A stretch of 64,000 bases of DNA from Cinnamomum chago (lineage: Eukaryota; Streptophyta; Magnoliopsida; Laurales; Lauraceae), in NCBI GenBank assembly GCA_038049695.1, contig CP142453.1, positions 115,484,001 to 115,548,000 on the forward strand, written 5' to 3'. Position numbers and translations under genes: made by a program. This document shows positions 10,826 to 22,445 of this stretch, one piece after another. Every line of letters begins with the position of its first letter. Within the stretch, counting starts at the first letter, position 1. Below the pieces are notes generated by a model. It was not told the DNA's origin and ran no database searches. It worked only from the letters and a program-made list of their open reading frames with translations.

Positions 10826-13160
10826 TTTCATGGAAAAGATGACCTGAAACTTAGAATTAACATTTAGAAAGTGTTTAAAGCTGGAACATCAATCTTTCTA
10901 AGGTTTTTAGAGTATGCGGTCAATCACCTAGGCCAGGTTGTTTGACCGGACACGCTGTAAGCCTTTGGAAACGAATTGAGTTGTCCAGGAAGCCTGATTT
11001 AGATTAGTTAGTGCACTCGGTTGGTCCTCCCGGCCAGGAGATCAACCGAGCTCACAACACATCAGGTTCACCTGGAAAACCCCGATTGTTCCAGTTTTCA
11101 ACATTTAGGAGTTGTGATCAGTTGTGGGGCCCATTGACCATCCAAATGAGCATTTATCAGTGTCCTAAGCCCGAGTCAACGGTGTGGCTCAACCTTGACT
11201 CGCGGGGACCACTGTTTAGAGTTTTGGTTGATAATCTAAGATGATTCGACCTCTAAGAGTTGTCAACAATGCCCTTAACCAACTAAGCACCAAATATAGT
11301 ATTTTATGGCATTAATGACACCGTTTAGAGATCGAATTACCGGAGATAGACCTGAATCTAAAGTGGCCCATTACCTAGGATTGGACCGTTGGATTTCCCG
11401 TTGATTCTCTGATTGAAGTTTATACTTCACTGTTATTATTACTCTGTCATTCTTAGATCTTTAGAATAGCTGTTTACTATTAATTAACATAAATGGAAGA
11501 CCTGAACCTAGGGTATCTAGAGGTGACCCGATAGTGTGATTTCGGAGTTCATTGACCCGTGTCTGTGTCTAGGCGGGCCCTTATTGGGCCTAAGTGTGGA
11601 GATGTGAACCCTTTAGCTTGAAGAGGTAGTTTCTTTTGGACTGTTAAGCTGTTATGAATTGAATTGGAACTGTTATCAGTAATAGTGGATTAGTTGCCTC
11701 GTTTGGACAGATTTAGACCAGGCCATGTGTTGTTGGGCCTTGGTATGGATCCAACGAGTGGGCTTGGGCCTTGAATGAAATCCATGGACTAAGTTGAGAT
11801 GTGTAGACCTCTTAGAGACTTGGATAGGACCTTGTTCACGCAAGGCAAAGCCTAGACAGACACAGACCCTTAGAGTTATTCTCGAGTCGGCATGAACATT
11901 CACTCGGTTGATTTAAGCTCAGCCTGTGGACTGATCATCCCCGGTAGGAGCTAGATGAGTGTTGTAGAGCTATCATGATGAGCTGTATGGTTGAGACGGA
12001 CGGTGTGATGCCGTGCCGATCTGGAGTGTTGAGCTGATGAGTTGATGAGTGATTTACGGGATTAGTTATTCCCACTGGTGAGATTTTCCCACCGCAACTG
12101 TGTTCAGTATGGGAGGGCCGCGGCATAATATCCCGCGGTATTCCAGCTCGTGTGAATGTGCCACCTTGTTGTAGTAGTTTGGATGATTTCATTTATACTG
12201 ATTCCTTATGATTTAAATGCACAACTGCCTAGTTCATTTCCCTTGCTATTCATTTAATTTATACCTGTCTTTACTTCCTTTGATATGTATGTTCTATGTT
12301 AGTAGTATGCTGTAACTTGCCAGATCTTTTAGATCTGACCCATTCATTGGTGCTTAGGCCTTCATCCCGAGATTCCAGACGATGCACTAGCTGTAGTGGA
12401 GGCACCTGTCGCAGGAGAGTACGCGTGGGGCCCGGCCGACACGGATGTCGAGCCGGAGGGTGGAGACGATCTATATGGGTTTTGAGGGACTCTCTTTGTT
12501 TTGGGTTTGAGAGACAATTTTGTAGCAAGTTGGGTAGATTCAAATGTATAAGTTTTGATTAACAACTGATACTGTAACTAGACCTTTGTTCTGCTCACAC
12601 TTTATATATCGATACATATTGCTTCCGCATTGTTTAACTGTTATGCTTCCGCAATTTCAATGTTATTATTATATTGGTCAAAAAGTTTTAAATTGGACCT
12701 CACTGCGGCCTACGATCTTGGAAGTTCTCGGATTTTTCGGGAAGTAGCGCGCCAATTTCGAGTATTCGAACAGTATATCGGTATCCGGAATTGGGGCGTT
12801 ACACAAGCACCACAAACACCCTAGGAACTTTTCAATCTACGACATTCGAAAGCACGCAATGTAGTGGAGCGCACTTTTGCCGTATTGAAACAACGCTTTC
12901 CAATCTTAAAAATAGCACCACGATATCCTCTTAACACACAAGCAAAAATCGTAGTCGCTTGTTGTGTCATGCACAACTATATCAAACAGTGGAATTATAA
13001 TGATGAGTTGGAAGAAGGTTCGGTGCTAGAGATGGACGTTGATGAAAACATAAATGTCGAGGAAGATACGGAAGTTGGATCCGTGCCAAGTGATGCGAAC
13101 ACCCGATATGCATGTGCACTTCGAGATGCAATTGCTCAACAAATGTGGGATGATTATTGA

Positions 13161-14427
13161 TCTTTAATTAGTTTTTTTTTTCTTTTTTCATGAAGTTTAT
13201 GCACTTTTTCAGTTTATGCACTTTTTCTTGTATTATAGCTCGGTTTGTGAGTATGGAACAATATATGTATTTGCCAATGATTTTATGTTGGATGTGTTTT
13301 CATGGACTGTAGAATGACAGGTTGTTAAGACTATTTATGTCTTGAAAATAATATACTTCTTTTGTGGTGTTGTGAGATTTTACACACGTGGATGTTGGAT
13401 TATATACAGGTATTGGTGAGATTTTAACATGGATTGTAATATTCTGTTGTGGGCATGATGGCACTTGCCATAAGAGACATGCAAGTGCGTGGAATAAGTT
13501 TCTGTTTCAAGTAGGAAGTTCTATATTGATATTCTAGTGATTTGTATATGGATAAAAGAAGAGCACTACATAGGTAGAAACATTTTATATATGTTAAATT
13601 CCGGACTTCAAATGTAAGTCCAAAGATGAAATAGTGGGCCTTACTGTTAGTATACGTTAGGATAATAACAATTTCATTAGATTGTGGTAGATTACCAGAG
13701 TACTTTTGTGACTGAATGATTGTGATGTAATACAACTAGTTTATGGAACCATTCCCTTCAATTTTATCGAACCATTCCCTTCATTTATAGTCAATGAGAG
13801 CTGGGCAGAGACCCATCCATCACATTATTGATTATGGGCTTCCAACCCCAGCCACTACCCTTCCAGCACAAGGGCCAAGACGGCTGTCAGGCTCATTGTT
13901 AATCCCTTTTGTTGTGGTCTGTCTTGCTGCCAACTGTCTTCAGTCTCTCCCTCAGCTATTACCTGTAATTGATCCTGCAGTCTACTGCAGAACCCAACCC
14001 CCAATTAAAGCTGATCACTGCTCCAACCCAAAATCTGCATCTCTCAGCCCTCCTGGAGTCTTGGTCGATTTCTGCTGTGCCCATCTGGTGTTTAGTGTCA
14101 CCAATCTTGAAATTTCTGCTGTTCAATGAATGTACAGTCCAAATGGCTAATCGAGGGTGCCAATTTGAATGGATAATTTAATTATAAACAGATTATGTTA
14201 TTTTTCCGCGGAAAATTGTTGCACCAAACAAGGAAATTTGATTTTCAGCAAGGAATCCATACCCGCACTAAACAACATTAGCACCAATTCAGCAAGGAAA
14301 AAAAATCACACCAAACATGAATTTCTAAATTCTACGGAAATCCTTTTCCGAGGATTCGATTTCTATGGATTTTGCTGACGTGGCAATTTCCCCTTTCCAC
14401 GGAAAGGGTGTGTACACAAACATGCCT
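13161..14427. other. Harbinger 3' noncoding and subterminal region
   Basis: No gene seen. 14200-14427 is rich in GGAAAA / TTTTCC motifs that mirror the left subterminal region 4950-5090, and ends at the right terminal inverted repeat. Confidence 0.6.
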
Positions 14428-14430
14428 TCA

Positions 14431-15584
14431 TTCTCTCTCTCAGAGCCTTCTTTTTTAAAGAGGTAAAGATGCAAAATGAGATGGATATGGGATTGCAAAA
14501 CTCAAGCCACGCTCAAAGGACGATCTCCACACGAGGGATCTTAATAGAACGCAACCCTTACTCATCCATGGTAATATCTTCTTCTATCTCTACTAAAATA
14601 TCTTATTTTTTATTTGCTTTTGGAAACATCTCCCTATCTCGCTTAATGATTTTCCCTTAAAATCTATTATATGGCCTCTTCGCCTTTTATGCCCCTTAAT
14701 ATCCCTCTTGAAGTTGGAAATGAATATGGATCCATTTGATAGATTTCGGCCAAATCTGGAGCCATCCAGTACACAATGGGTTTTAGATCTAGATAACAAG
14801 ATGGTTCCATCCTAGATCTGGGTTGTTTGTAGCGCTATTGATGGCATGGATGAACACTTTTGTCACATTTGGTCATGGGTTTAGAGTTTACAGATTCGAG
14901 CATTCCTCGTTGCCTTGAAACAGGGCATTCTTTTTTGAGGATTTGTATGCTAAGGAATACTTAGGTTATGTTTGATAACAAGTGAGGAATCCACGAATCC
15001 ACAGATATGATGATTTATATACTCTCCCTTTCAGCTAAGGATTTTCACATCCTATATGCTGGGGATGAGGGGAAGAGACATGAGGATCTCATATGGTCTA
15101 AATCCTCAAAAATCTAAAATCGTCAAACACAGGTCTTTTACAACTTTGTGGAAAGTAAAAAAAATTTCCCTGAGGATTTGGTTTTGAAATGTGGCCTTAT
15201 GGGTGTCCATGACTACCCAACCCTACACAATATTTTATTATGAGGCACCTTCATCCTTAAACCATATTTCTTGAACACCCCACACCCATTTGTTGATTTT
15301 CACAATTTTGTTTTCTTTGAAGAAGCGGGAGGATCCAAATGGAGAGAACATCCATCTTGACTTCATCAAAACTCTTGGTGGTCAATGACTTGCTAGGGAC
15401 CCTTGATCACTTCATCGAATAGCCATGGTTCCTTCCTCCATATTTTATGGATTTCCACTTAGGACCCATGATCTACCGTTGTCAATAATATATACAATGC
15501 GTGACGTAAAGCCTCCATATGCTAACCTATGATTCTTTGGATTCCTTGAATAGTTTGTAGTTTTCTTTGAATATAGAGCAAAGG
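14431..15584. other. Spacer, no gene seen
   Basis: AT-rich sequence without recognisable protein or repeat-family signatures. Open frames are short and featureless. Confidence 0.5.
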
Positions 15585-15840
15585 GTTGCTCAGTTGGTTG
15601 GGAGCCGCCCCTCCCCCGGGTAGCTAGGGATCGACCCTAGTTGCCCCCACTTCTCACATGTGCAAGTTCTTATCTACTCACGTGTGTGAGTTCTCATTCC
15701 CTGGGCATGCATGTTCTCTCTTCCCGCATGTGCGAGTCTCACACTCTCAATCCCCATGTGCATAGGCTCTCTCCTCGCGTGTGCGAGTATCTCGGGCTCC
15801 AAGGCCTCCTTAGAAGGAATACCGAAAAGAAAAAAAAAGG
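15585..15840 (+). repeat. tRNA-derived SINE, same family as 205-338 and 525-715
   Basis: The head has an A-box TTGCTCAGTTGG (about 15592) and a B-box-like GGGATCGACCCT (about 15627). The body repeats CATGTGCGAGT / CACGTGTGTGAG motifs and the copy ends in an A-rich tail (15823-15838). This is the best-preserved copy of the family in the window. A target duplication is not clear. Confidence 0.65.
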
Positions 15841-16027
15841 TCTTTTCCATTGGATCCAATGGGGACCATCACAAGTAGACTTGGAAGAAACACATTATCT
15901 ATAGATTATACCCATGTATGAATACATAACAGACAACTCTAAAAAAATTGAATTGGAAGAAATGGTGTTCAATTGAAATAACTATTGGATTGAAATCCAA
16001 ATAATGATGCACTTAATACCATCAAAC

Positions 16028-18703
16028 TGTTAGAAGTAAGTCGGTCTCGTGGATGGATTTTCAAAAATTTTGACCCACTTGACTCAGGGATAAAGTATCC
16101 ATAAGGTCATAAACCATATCCAGAAGGCTATAAAAGCCAATCCAGGATCCATGTCTTCAATCTCAGCCATCATGATCAGCAAATAAACCTATCAAGAAAA
16201 TAGAACAGCAGCCAACAAGCATCCATAAAATCTACAACATGCAATGAAGTAGATTATACATTTGGAGCTCGGTTGTGCTCTAATAGAAAACTTGCGTCTT
16301 TTTTTTTATGATGAAACTCTTTCACGTATCAAATAAGAATCTCCAAGACTTTTTCAGTTGCGGACCCAGGATTTTTATTTAGGTGGGGCTAAACTTTTAC
16401 TTGACTCTGCTAACTTTTTTTCACATTAACAATACGAAAAATGTATTGCATTTAAATAGACACAAAAAATTTTCCATGCTTAGATCCCTTGCCCAATTGA
16501 AGTGCCTTCTCACTCCCTCTTCCAAATTCGAGTGATCATCAATTCATCATCATCAAAAACAACCTAAGATAGCATTTCCTTTAATCCTAGTGTTTGGATA
16601 CCTTGCAACAATGATTTGGGTGAGCACCAATGTAACCAATTTGGGTTTCCGAAGGGGTTTTATTTGGATTTAAGGAATTTGATTACCTGCACTTACCTAG
16701 CTATAAAAATCATTCCCTATGATCATGGGCTCGTGGCAAAGAAGAAAAATCGCCACATAAATGCAACTCAAGTTATCCAAACATATGAGTCATAAGGCTT
16801 GATTTATATATGAATTGAAGTTTAAAGTGTGCCCAATGGTGATTTGGTCATCTTAGGACTTATAGAGATGCTTAGATATGGTGATTTAGAGCTTAAAGTT
16901 TGAATTAGGATTTAGAGTTTGAAATTAGGATTTGAAAAGTAAGGGTTCAAATTTAGGTATAGAGTAATTATGATTATACAACATTTGAAGAGAGATGAAG
17001 ATTGCTTTATTTAGTGTTATTTGGTAAGAGAGAAACTAACTACAAGAGAACCGACAACGAGAACTCAATCGAAGCGAGGATCCTAGACTCTTCGTAGAAA
17101 GAGATATGTGCAAAGAGGATATGGTACTCTCGGTGGGAAGAAGATGTCCAAAGAGAAGATGAGTGTTTTTCCCAAGGTTTTGTGACGTGGGGCGAACACA
17201 ATATTTAGACGTGAGGCAACTATTTACTAGACATACATGGGAGAGGTTCTAGCCCATTCAAATATCATGCAATTTCAGATTTCTGACCTGGGGCTACCGC
17301 CCCAGGTCATGAAAGGGTAGGTCCGCCCCTGGACCTTTTGATTTTTTACGTTATGACCCGTTTATCAGATCTTTTTTCTCAAGAAGATGGGTGGGATCTC
17401 CAAGAGAAAACTCTACTAGAAACTCCAAGGAACTATAAGAGAACTAGAAAAGAGAGAAGGGAATGAAATTTGTGCAACTCTTGCATAAAAGAACCTTGGG
17501 CGTGCAACAACATTATTGGACGTCCAAGAAGGGTGTTAGTCCTCTATTTAAAGTCCTCAAGTCTCCTCTTGTTCCTCTCTTACTAATTGTATTAGAAGTC
17601 TCACTTCCACATTAATTAGTAATTTAATATTACCACTATTAGAAGTCTCACTTCAAATAGAAATAGTAACTTTCTAATTCTTTCATTTTAGAGTTAAAGC
17701 AGAATTAGTATCTTTCTAATAACTTGGGCTAGCGTGGGGACCACCAGGGATTCCTTAGAAAGCTGGCTCCAACTGGGACACCGCGACCCTACATCTCATG
17801 TGCAATTCGGGCCCACAGTTAATTGCAAATAACACCACTATATAAATGCAATTGCACTCCAGTTTTAGGAATAAATTACAATGAAGACCCTAAACTTCCA
17901 CATTACCACAAGTAGGCCCTTCCATCATTATCCATAGATCAATTGGAATAAATCTGTCCCAACTAATTTTAGATCCACATCTTATTATCCTTGAGCCTCA
18001 ATTAATCACAGTGATCATCAGTATCATCCAATTAACTCTTAATCGAGATGGGTGCGCACTTACTAATGATAAATCCATTAATTGGCACAAGGGAATAATA
18101 TAGATAGATCCCATCTTGACCATTGGATGTTCCCACAGTCCTACTACCACGTATCTAAGACACCGATGTGTTGACCTACAGTTGGCTTTACTCATTGGCG
18201 ACTCAAAGCAAATGAATAGATAGAAACTTGAGTTCATTAATGTCTCGGGATTGAGAGTCTATTGCTAGGGAATTATAAGAGCAGACCTTAAAATCGAGAC
18301 AGTATTCATAAGGTGTTTTTCATGGTCCTTCAATACATCCAATGTACCAGCACTATGATCCAGAATCTTTCATTCTGATGATCGAGACAAATTACACTAT
18401 CACATAGTGATCAAAGTGCTGCAACCTTATCAGATGAGATGCCCAGTCTCATCACTGGTTGTGAAAATATTTTTAAGTATAAGATTTGTGACACATGTCT
18501 CTCGTATGTGGATCTCATCCATATACATATATCATATCTAATATACTAATGGGATCCGGTTCATCTCATGAACCATTATGTCATATGTATTAAGTAATAA
18601 AATATCATTCATATCATGAAAGGAAATCATGATTTTATTGATATATAAAGAAATTAATCAATTTATTACATCGACTGATGAATTGAGACCATTCAATCTA
18701 ACA
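16028..18703 (+). mobile_element. Solo LTR of an LTR retrotransposon (copia-like ends) with a nested hAT element
   Basis: Starts TGTTAGAAGTAAGTCGG and ends TTCAATCTAACA, flanked by the duplication CAAAC (16023-16027 and 18704-18708). Subtracting the nested 977-bp hAT element and one 8-bp duplication leaves an LTR of about 1.7 kb. A TATA-like CTATTTAAAG at about 17550 and AATAAA-like motifs near 18597 suggest + strand transcription. TGTTAG...CTAACA ends are common in Ty1/copia LTRs, but with no coding region the superfamily is unproven. Confidence 0.75.
16355..17331. mobile_element. Non-autonomous hAT element (Tip100-like ends)
   Basis: Left end CAGTTGCGGACCCAG; right end, read inverted, CAGGGGCGGACCTAC, which resembles the CAGGGGCGGAGC ends known from Tip100-type hAT elements. 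The flanks GACTTTTT (16347-16354) and GACCTTTT (17332-17339) form an 8-bp duplication with one mismatch, as expected for hAT. It is 977 bp long with no transposase signature. It is inserted in the solo LTR 16028-18703 and is therefore younger. Confidence 0.8.
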
Positions 18704-18708
18704 CAAAC

Positions 18709-19949
18709 TTACATGTATGGTTCCGGGTTCTCAAATAATATAATGTGGTTGATATTTCCCACTCCCTAGGTCTCATTAAGATCATTCCATCCCCCTCCTC
18801 GTTATTGGCATAGCCACTGGTGGCCTCGAAAGATGAGCTTGCATCGTCTTAATAATATAACTATTTGGATCTTACCCCTTTTGTTACTCTGATACACACA
18901 CATACTAATGTTCTTCAGGCCTCGTATCCAACAAACCCAAAGATCGGTCCCTAGCTGTCTTTATGGATAAGGAGAAGCCTCAACACTTGGGCTGCAAGTA
19001 GATTGTCGGATCCTATATTAGTCTATTTGATTCCTCGCATAGGAGAAGTCATTAATTTAAACTTAAGTATTAAATATGCGAATAGTTTTGTAACTTAGTA
19101 ATATCTAGATCTTAAATAGGTATTGGCCTCGATTTGGGATTTAGTACTAAGGTCTTAATTGAACCTATCACATTTTCATCTCTAGGTCATTGTTTTCCCA
19201 CGACCAACACAATGACCTGCCAACTCAAGCTGACTTTGATAGGACAAAGCTACTTCAAAACTACTTTCTAAAGTAGCCCAACTACATTTTCAGCTATACA
19301 AAATACAAAATATATGGAAATGGATCCACTGTTTGGACCAAACAGGGAAACCTTGTTTGGACCAATCAAGGGGTGCCACATGGGGAAGAGATTTTTTTTA
19401 TTCATTGGAGGAGATGGGATGTGGCTGATTTGCCATCCTCTTCTCAGTGTGGCACCCCCTGATTTTCCATCCTCTTCCCTATGTGGCACCCCCTGAACCT
19501 ATTTGGACCATTCGGATCGTGTGCTACTTTCCAATTGTTGAAGGTACACCTTTACCAAAAAAAAGTATTTACTAAATATGTGACATCTTGATAGCCGCCA
19601 CGAAAGGAAAAATCTCTTTGAGAAGGGCCATATAAATATAAAAATTGAGAGGTCCAATATGTAAAAGATACCTAAAAAATCAAGCGGGCATTATGTAAAA
19701 TGTACAATGTAATTTTTAAAGTATTTGAGATCCTCCCCGTTGCTCTATTTTCGCCTAGCCGTATTGTTTGTCACTGCAATAACCCTATTAGATGTATTAG
19801 GGGTTATAGATTAGTAATGTATCAAAAGTTTTATTCATTGCATATTCTAGCTATTCAATCCGATGTGATGAAATTGATGGTACAATTGAAAGAAAATGTA
19901 TAATGCATTAAGAAACAAACAATTTCCAAACATTATTTGGGGTTCAAAG
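18709..19949. other. Spacer with a foldback repeat at 19353-19510
   Basis: No gene seen. The interval holds the foldback repeat listed separately and otherwise AT-rich sequence. Confidence 0.45.
19353..19510. repeat. Foldback repeat (possible MITE)
   Basis: The left arm 19353-19390 (TTGGACCAA ... GGGGTGCCACATGGGGAAGAG) is inverted at 19471-19510 (CTCTTCCCTATGTGGCACCCC ... TTGGACCA). A further copy of GTGGCACCCCCTGATTTTCC lies between them (about 19448). This can form a strong hairpin. No target duplication seen. Confidence 0.55.
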
Positions 19950-20602
19950 TCTTGAAATAACAACGGAATGAACATAAATTGTTTTACACCCCTTACTCCG
20001 TCAACGGAATCAAAATCTCTAAACTAAATCATCCACAAACTTTATTTACCGTATTTTTTATATGCATAAGATATGAAACAATTAGTGCAATATTAAGATT
20101 TTCAGAAAATCGGTTAACACATTACGAATCAAATCTTTCAAATATTATATCAAAATCTAGAAATAGGAAGATGATGGATTTGGACTATTTTGCATTACAA
20201 TCAAAATCTTTAAACCATATTTTTTACATTCTTCATTTGCCCTTATTTCTAATATGCACGATATATGTTACAATATATGCATTATTTGATCTTTCCGTAA
20301 AATGGAGTAATGCATTATGAATCTTAATCTTTGAAATGTTATTTATAAATCAAATCTTGAAAAAAAACAAGGGGAAGCACTTAGACTATTTTGCATCCCA
20401 CACTCCACATGTAGAAGCAAAATCTTTGAACCAGATCTTTTATAATCTTCATGGCCTTATCTATGATATGTTACAATTAGTGCATTATTGAATTTTTCAG
20501 CAAATGGAGTAATGCATTAGGAATCAAAATCTTTCAAAGATTATTTTGTAGCTCAAATTGAATCTTTCAAACGTTACCTATGGTTCAATCTTGAAAAAAC
20601 AA

Positions 20603-22227
20603 GGGTAAATTAGGGAGAGATCCCTCCGTACCGTGTTATAAAGTCTCCAGTACACAACATTAATGTTTAAGACCTACAGTCCCTTGTGCATGAGATTAAT
20701 TCAGGCGGTGGTCCCTAAGCATGTGACATCAGATTTTTTATGACTCATTTGTCCTTCTAACCATTTAAATGGGCGATGGTCCGTAAGCATGTGACATCAG
20801 ATTTTTTATGACTCATTTGCCCTTCTAACCATTTAAATGGGTGTCATGCAATTTAAATCTGGGTTTTAGCTTCAACTCACCATCTTTCCCGGATTATTTT
20901 TCCAATTTAAATGTAGTAAGATGAGTTTTTGATTAAATTTTAAGTTTTAAATTAGAGGGAACGACAATTGATGGAATTTTGCCTAGAGTGGCTTGCTTGG
21001 TGCTGCCTTTTTTTTTTTTTATCCTCTTCCCTCCTTTGGGTGCTTTTGGCTGTCAACATACATATACAACTCAGATAAATTTGATATCAAACTCATCACA
21101 GTCCAAAGCAAAGTCAAATAAAATCATAACAAATTTATATAAATTCACTTCAAACACAGATAATTTCATATTAGATTCTGATAAATTTTTATCAAAGTTA
21201 GATAAATTCAAACTAAATCTAGTCATACCAAACCAAATATAGTTAGATAATCTCATATCGAAGTGACATAACTTGTTTTCAAACTGGCTATGATTTCAAA
21301 CACAGATAAACTCATATAAACTCACGCCAAAGTTAGATAAGTTCCCATCAAAGTTAGATAAATTCACATCAAACTTAGATAAATTCAATTAATTCGTATC
21401 AAACTCAGATTAATTCAAAGCAAACACAAATAAATTTATATCAAACTTAAAAAAATTCATACCAAACAAAAATAACATCATGCCAAAGTCAGATAACATT
21501 ATGCCATAGTCAGATAGCACATACAAAACTTAGATAAATCCACAATAAACTCAAAAAAATCTCATTTAAAACCAATTCGAATACATTTTAAAGTCAAATA
21601 AAATCATGTGAAATCTAGTTAATTTCATACCAAACTCATTATTTCATAAGAAACTCAGATAAACTCAGTAAAAACTTAGAGAAAATCGTTTCAAAGTCAC
21701 ATAACTTCATTTGAAATCTTGTTTAATTGATAACAAATATAATTAAATTGAAATCAAACTCATAAAAATCATGCAACATACAGATAAATTCATTTTAAGT
21801 CCTGTTTAATTGATCATAGACTAAGATAACTTCACATAAAACTTAGGTAAATACATGTCAAAGTCAAATAATTTCATATCAAGCTTAGATAAACTTAAAC
21901 AAAAACTTAGATAAACTTATATCAAACTCAATTAAGTTTAAGTAAAGAGGATTCGGTTGCTTGACGTCACCGATGAGTTGATTTTGCTTCTTTTTGCAGT
22001 TTCCTTCATGTTCGCTCTCAGAATCTTTATTTTGCTTGGATTTCAGAGTGTATGATGGAATATTTTAAAGCAGTACGTGTTTGGTAACGTATAGAGTTTA
22101 TAAAGAGAGGGCATTTTTGTCTTTTTGACTCATTTAATGTTAAAAGGGGACCACTGCCTTTATGAGAAAATGACTTGGACCACGGGCCATGAAACATACT
22201 GTTGAGGGACTTGTCGCCAAATGCCCC
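20603..22227. mobile_element. MULE-like non-autonomous DNA element
   Basis: Flanked by identical 9-bp duplications AAAAAACAA (20594-20602 and 22228-22236); 9 bp is the Mutator-like length. The ends GGGTAAATTAGGGAGAG and, inverted, GGGGCATTTGGCGACAAG are weakly similar, and the similarity continues inward (TCCCTC, then a GGTGGTCCC / AGTGGTCCCC block) as long degenerate inverted repeats. The empty site can be read from sister units of the surrounding tandem repeat. Length 1625 bp. No transposase. It carries a 69-bp direct repeat (20704-20841) and the minisatellite 21060-21945. Confidence 0.65.
21060..21945 (-). repeat. Degenerate 21-bp minisatellite (heptad periodicity)
   Basis: Some forty loosely conserved copies of a unit like TCAAACTTAGATAAATTCATA on the + strand. 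On the - strand the 21-bp unit keeps reading frame and spells a seven-residue motif of the type M-N-L-S-E-F-D; an open stretch at 21071-21256 shows six to seven such heptads. Many units have drifted or shifted frame, so no gene is claimed. Confidence 0.65.
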
Positions 22228-22445
22228 AAAAAACAAAGGGAAGCACTTAGACTACTATTTTACATTCCACACTCCCCATGTAGAAGCAAAATCTTTGAAG
22301 CATATCTTTTACAATCTTCATGACCTTATCTCTAATATGTAACAATCAATGCATTATTAGATTTTTCAGTAAATAGAGTAATTCATTAGGAATCAAAATC
22401 TTTCAAAGTTTATTTTGTAGGTCAAATTCTTGAAATATTAAGGGG

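Larger units (their letters stand above)
9129..12803 (+). mobile_element. Solo LTR, 3675 bp, probably Ty3/gypsy chromovirus
   Basis: Begins TGTGAGGCCCCACC and ends GGGGCGTTACA, flanked by CAAGC at 9124-9128 and 12804-12808. TG...CA ends with a 5-bp duplication are diagnostic of LTR retrotransposon integration. No PBS, PPT or gag-pol is present, so this is a single LTR left after LTR-LTR recombination. The great length, the ends in GGCCCC/GGGGCG and the CTTCCGCATTG / TTCCGCAATTTC motifs near the 3' end fit Tekay/Del-type chromoviruses. A TATA-like CCTATAAAACC lies near 9556. Internal features: telomere-like CCCTAA repeats near 9485-9506 and a 17-bp minisatellite at 10457-10825. It interrupts the Harbinger transposase. 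Confidence 0.85.
8153..13160 (+). pseudogene. Harbinger DDE transposase, split by a solo LTR and carrying a stop codon
   Basis: The exons are 8153-8629, 8719-8947 and 9026-13160. The last is interrupted by the LTR insertion 9129-12803, which leaves coding parts 9026-9128 and 12809-13160. All introns are GT-AG and the phases agree; ignoring the insertion the frame gives 386 codons, the usual size for plant HARBI1-like nucleases. The N-terminal helical region is in exon 1. Catalytic-core signatures are IGAIDGTHI (first Asp, exon 2), YLVDGGYA (second Asp, exon 3) and NVVERTFAVLK (Glu, after the insertion). Besides the insertion there is an in-frame TAG at 12822-12824 just upstream of the Glu block, so this copy cannot make an active enzyme. 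It would otherwise catalyse cut-and-paste transposition of the element ends. Confidence 0.85.
4940..14427 (+). mobile_element. PIF/Harbinger transposon, complete, with a nested solo LTR
   Basis: The left end begins GGGCATGTTTGTGTAACACT (4940) and the right end reads GTGTACACAAACATGCCT up to 14427, giving imperfect terminal inverted repeats of about 18 bp. Direct duplications TCA lie at 4937-4939 and 14428-14430. A 3-bp duplication is the PIF/Harbinger hallmark, although TWA is the usual sequence. Inside are the two genes expected of this superfamily, a Myb/SANT-like protein (6749-7725) and a DDE transposase (8153-13160). Removing the 3675-bp solo LTR plus one 5-bp duplication leaves about 5.8 kb. 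Subterminal regions are rich in TTTTCCGTGGAAAA-like inverted motifs. A related MITE sits at 57870-58099. Confidence 0.85.
19950..22445 (+). repeat. Diverged tandem repeat, about 200-240 bp unit, split by a MULE
   Basis: Units begin at about 19950, 20152, 20350, 20588 and (partial) 22424. Each opens with TCTTGAAA(A)n ACAAGG-like sequence, then GAAGCACTTAGACTATTTTG, then AATCTTTGAACCAGATCTTT, then ATTTTTCAGNAAATNGAGTA, then AATCAAAATCTTTCAAA. The unit starting at 20588 is interrupted after its first 15 bp by the element 20603-22227 and resumes at 22237. No coding sense. Confidence 0.65.

Noticed and set aside
10431..10847. Long open frames over the 17-bp minisatellite
   Set aside because: Open in several frames at once because the unit lacks stops; composition is that of the repeat, with no protein signature.
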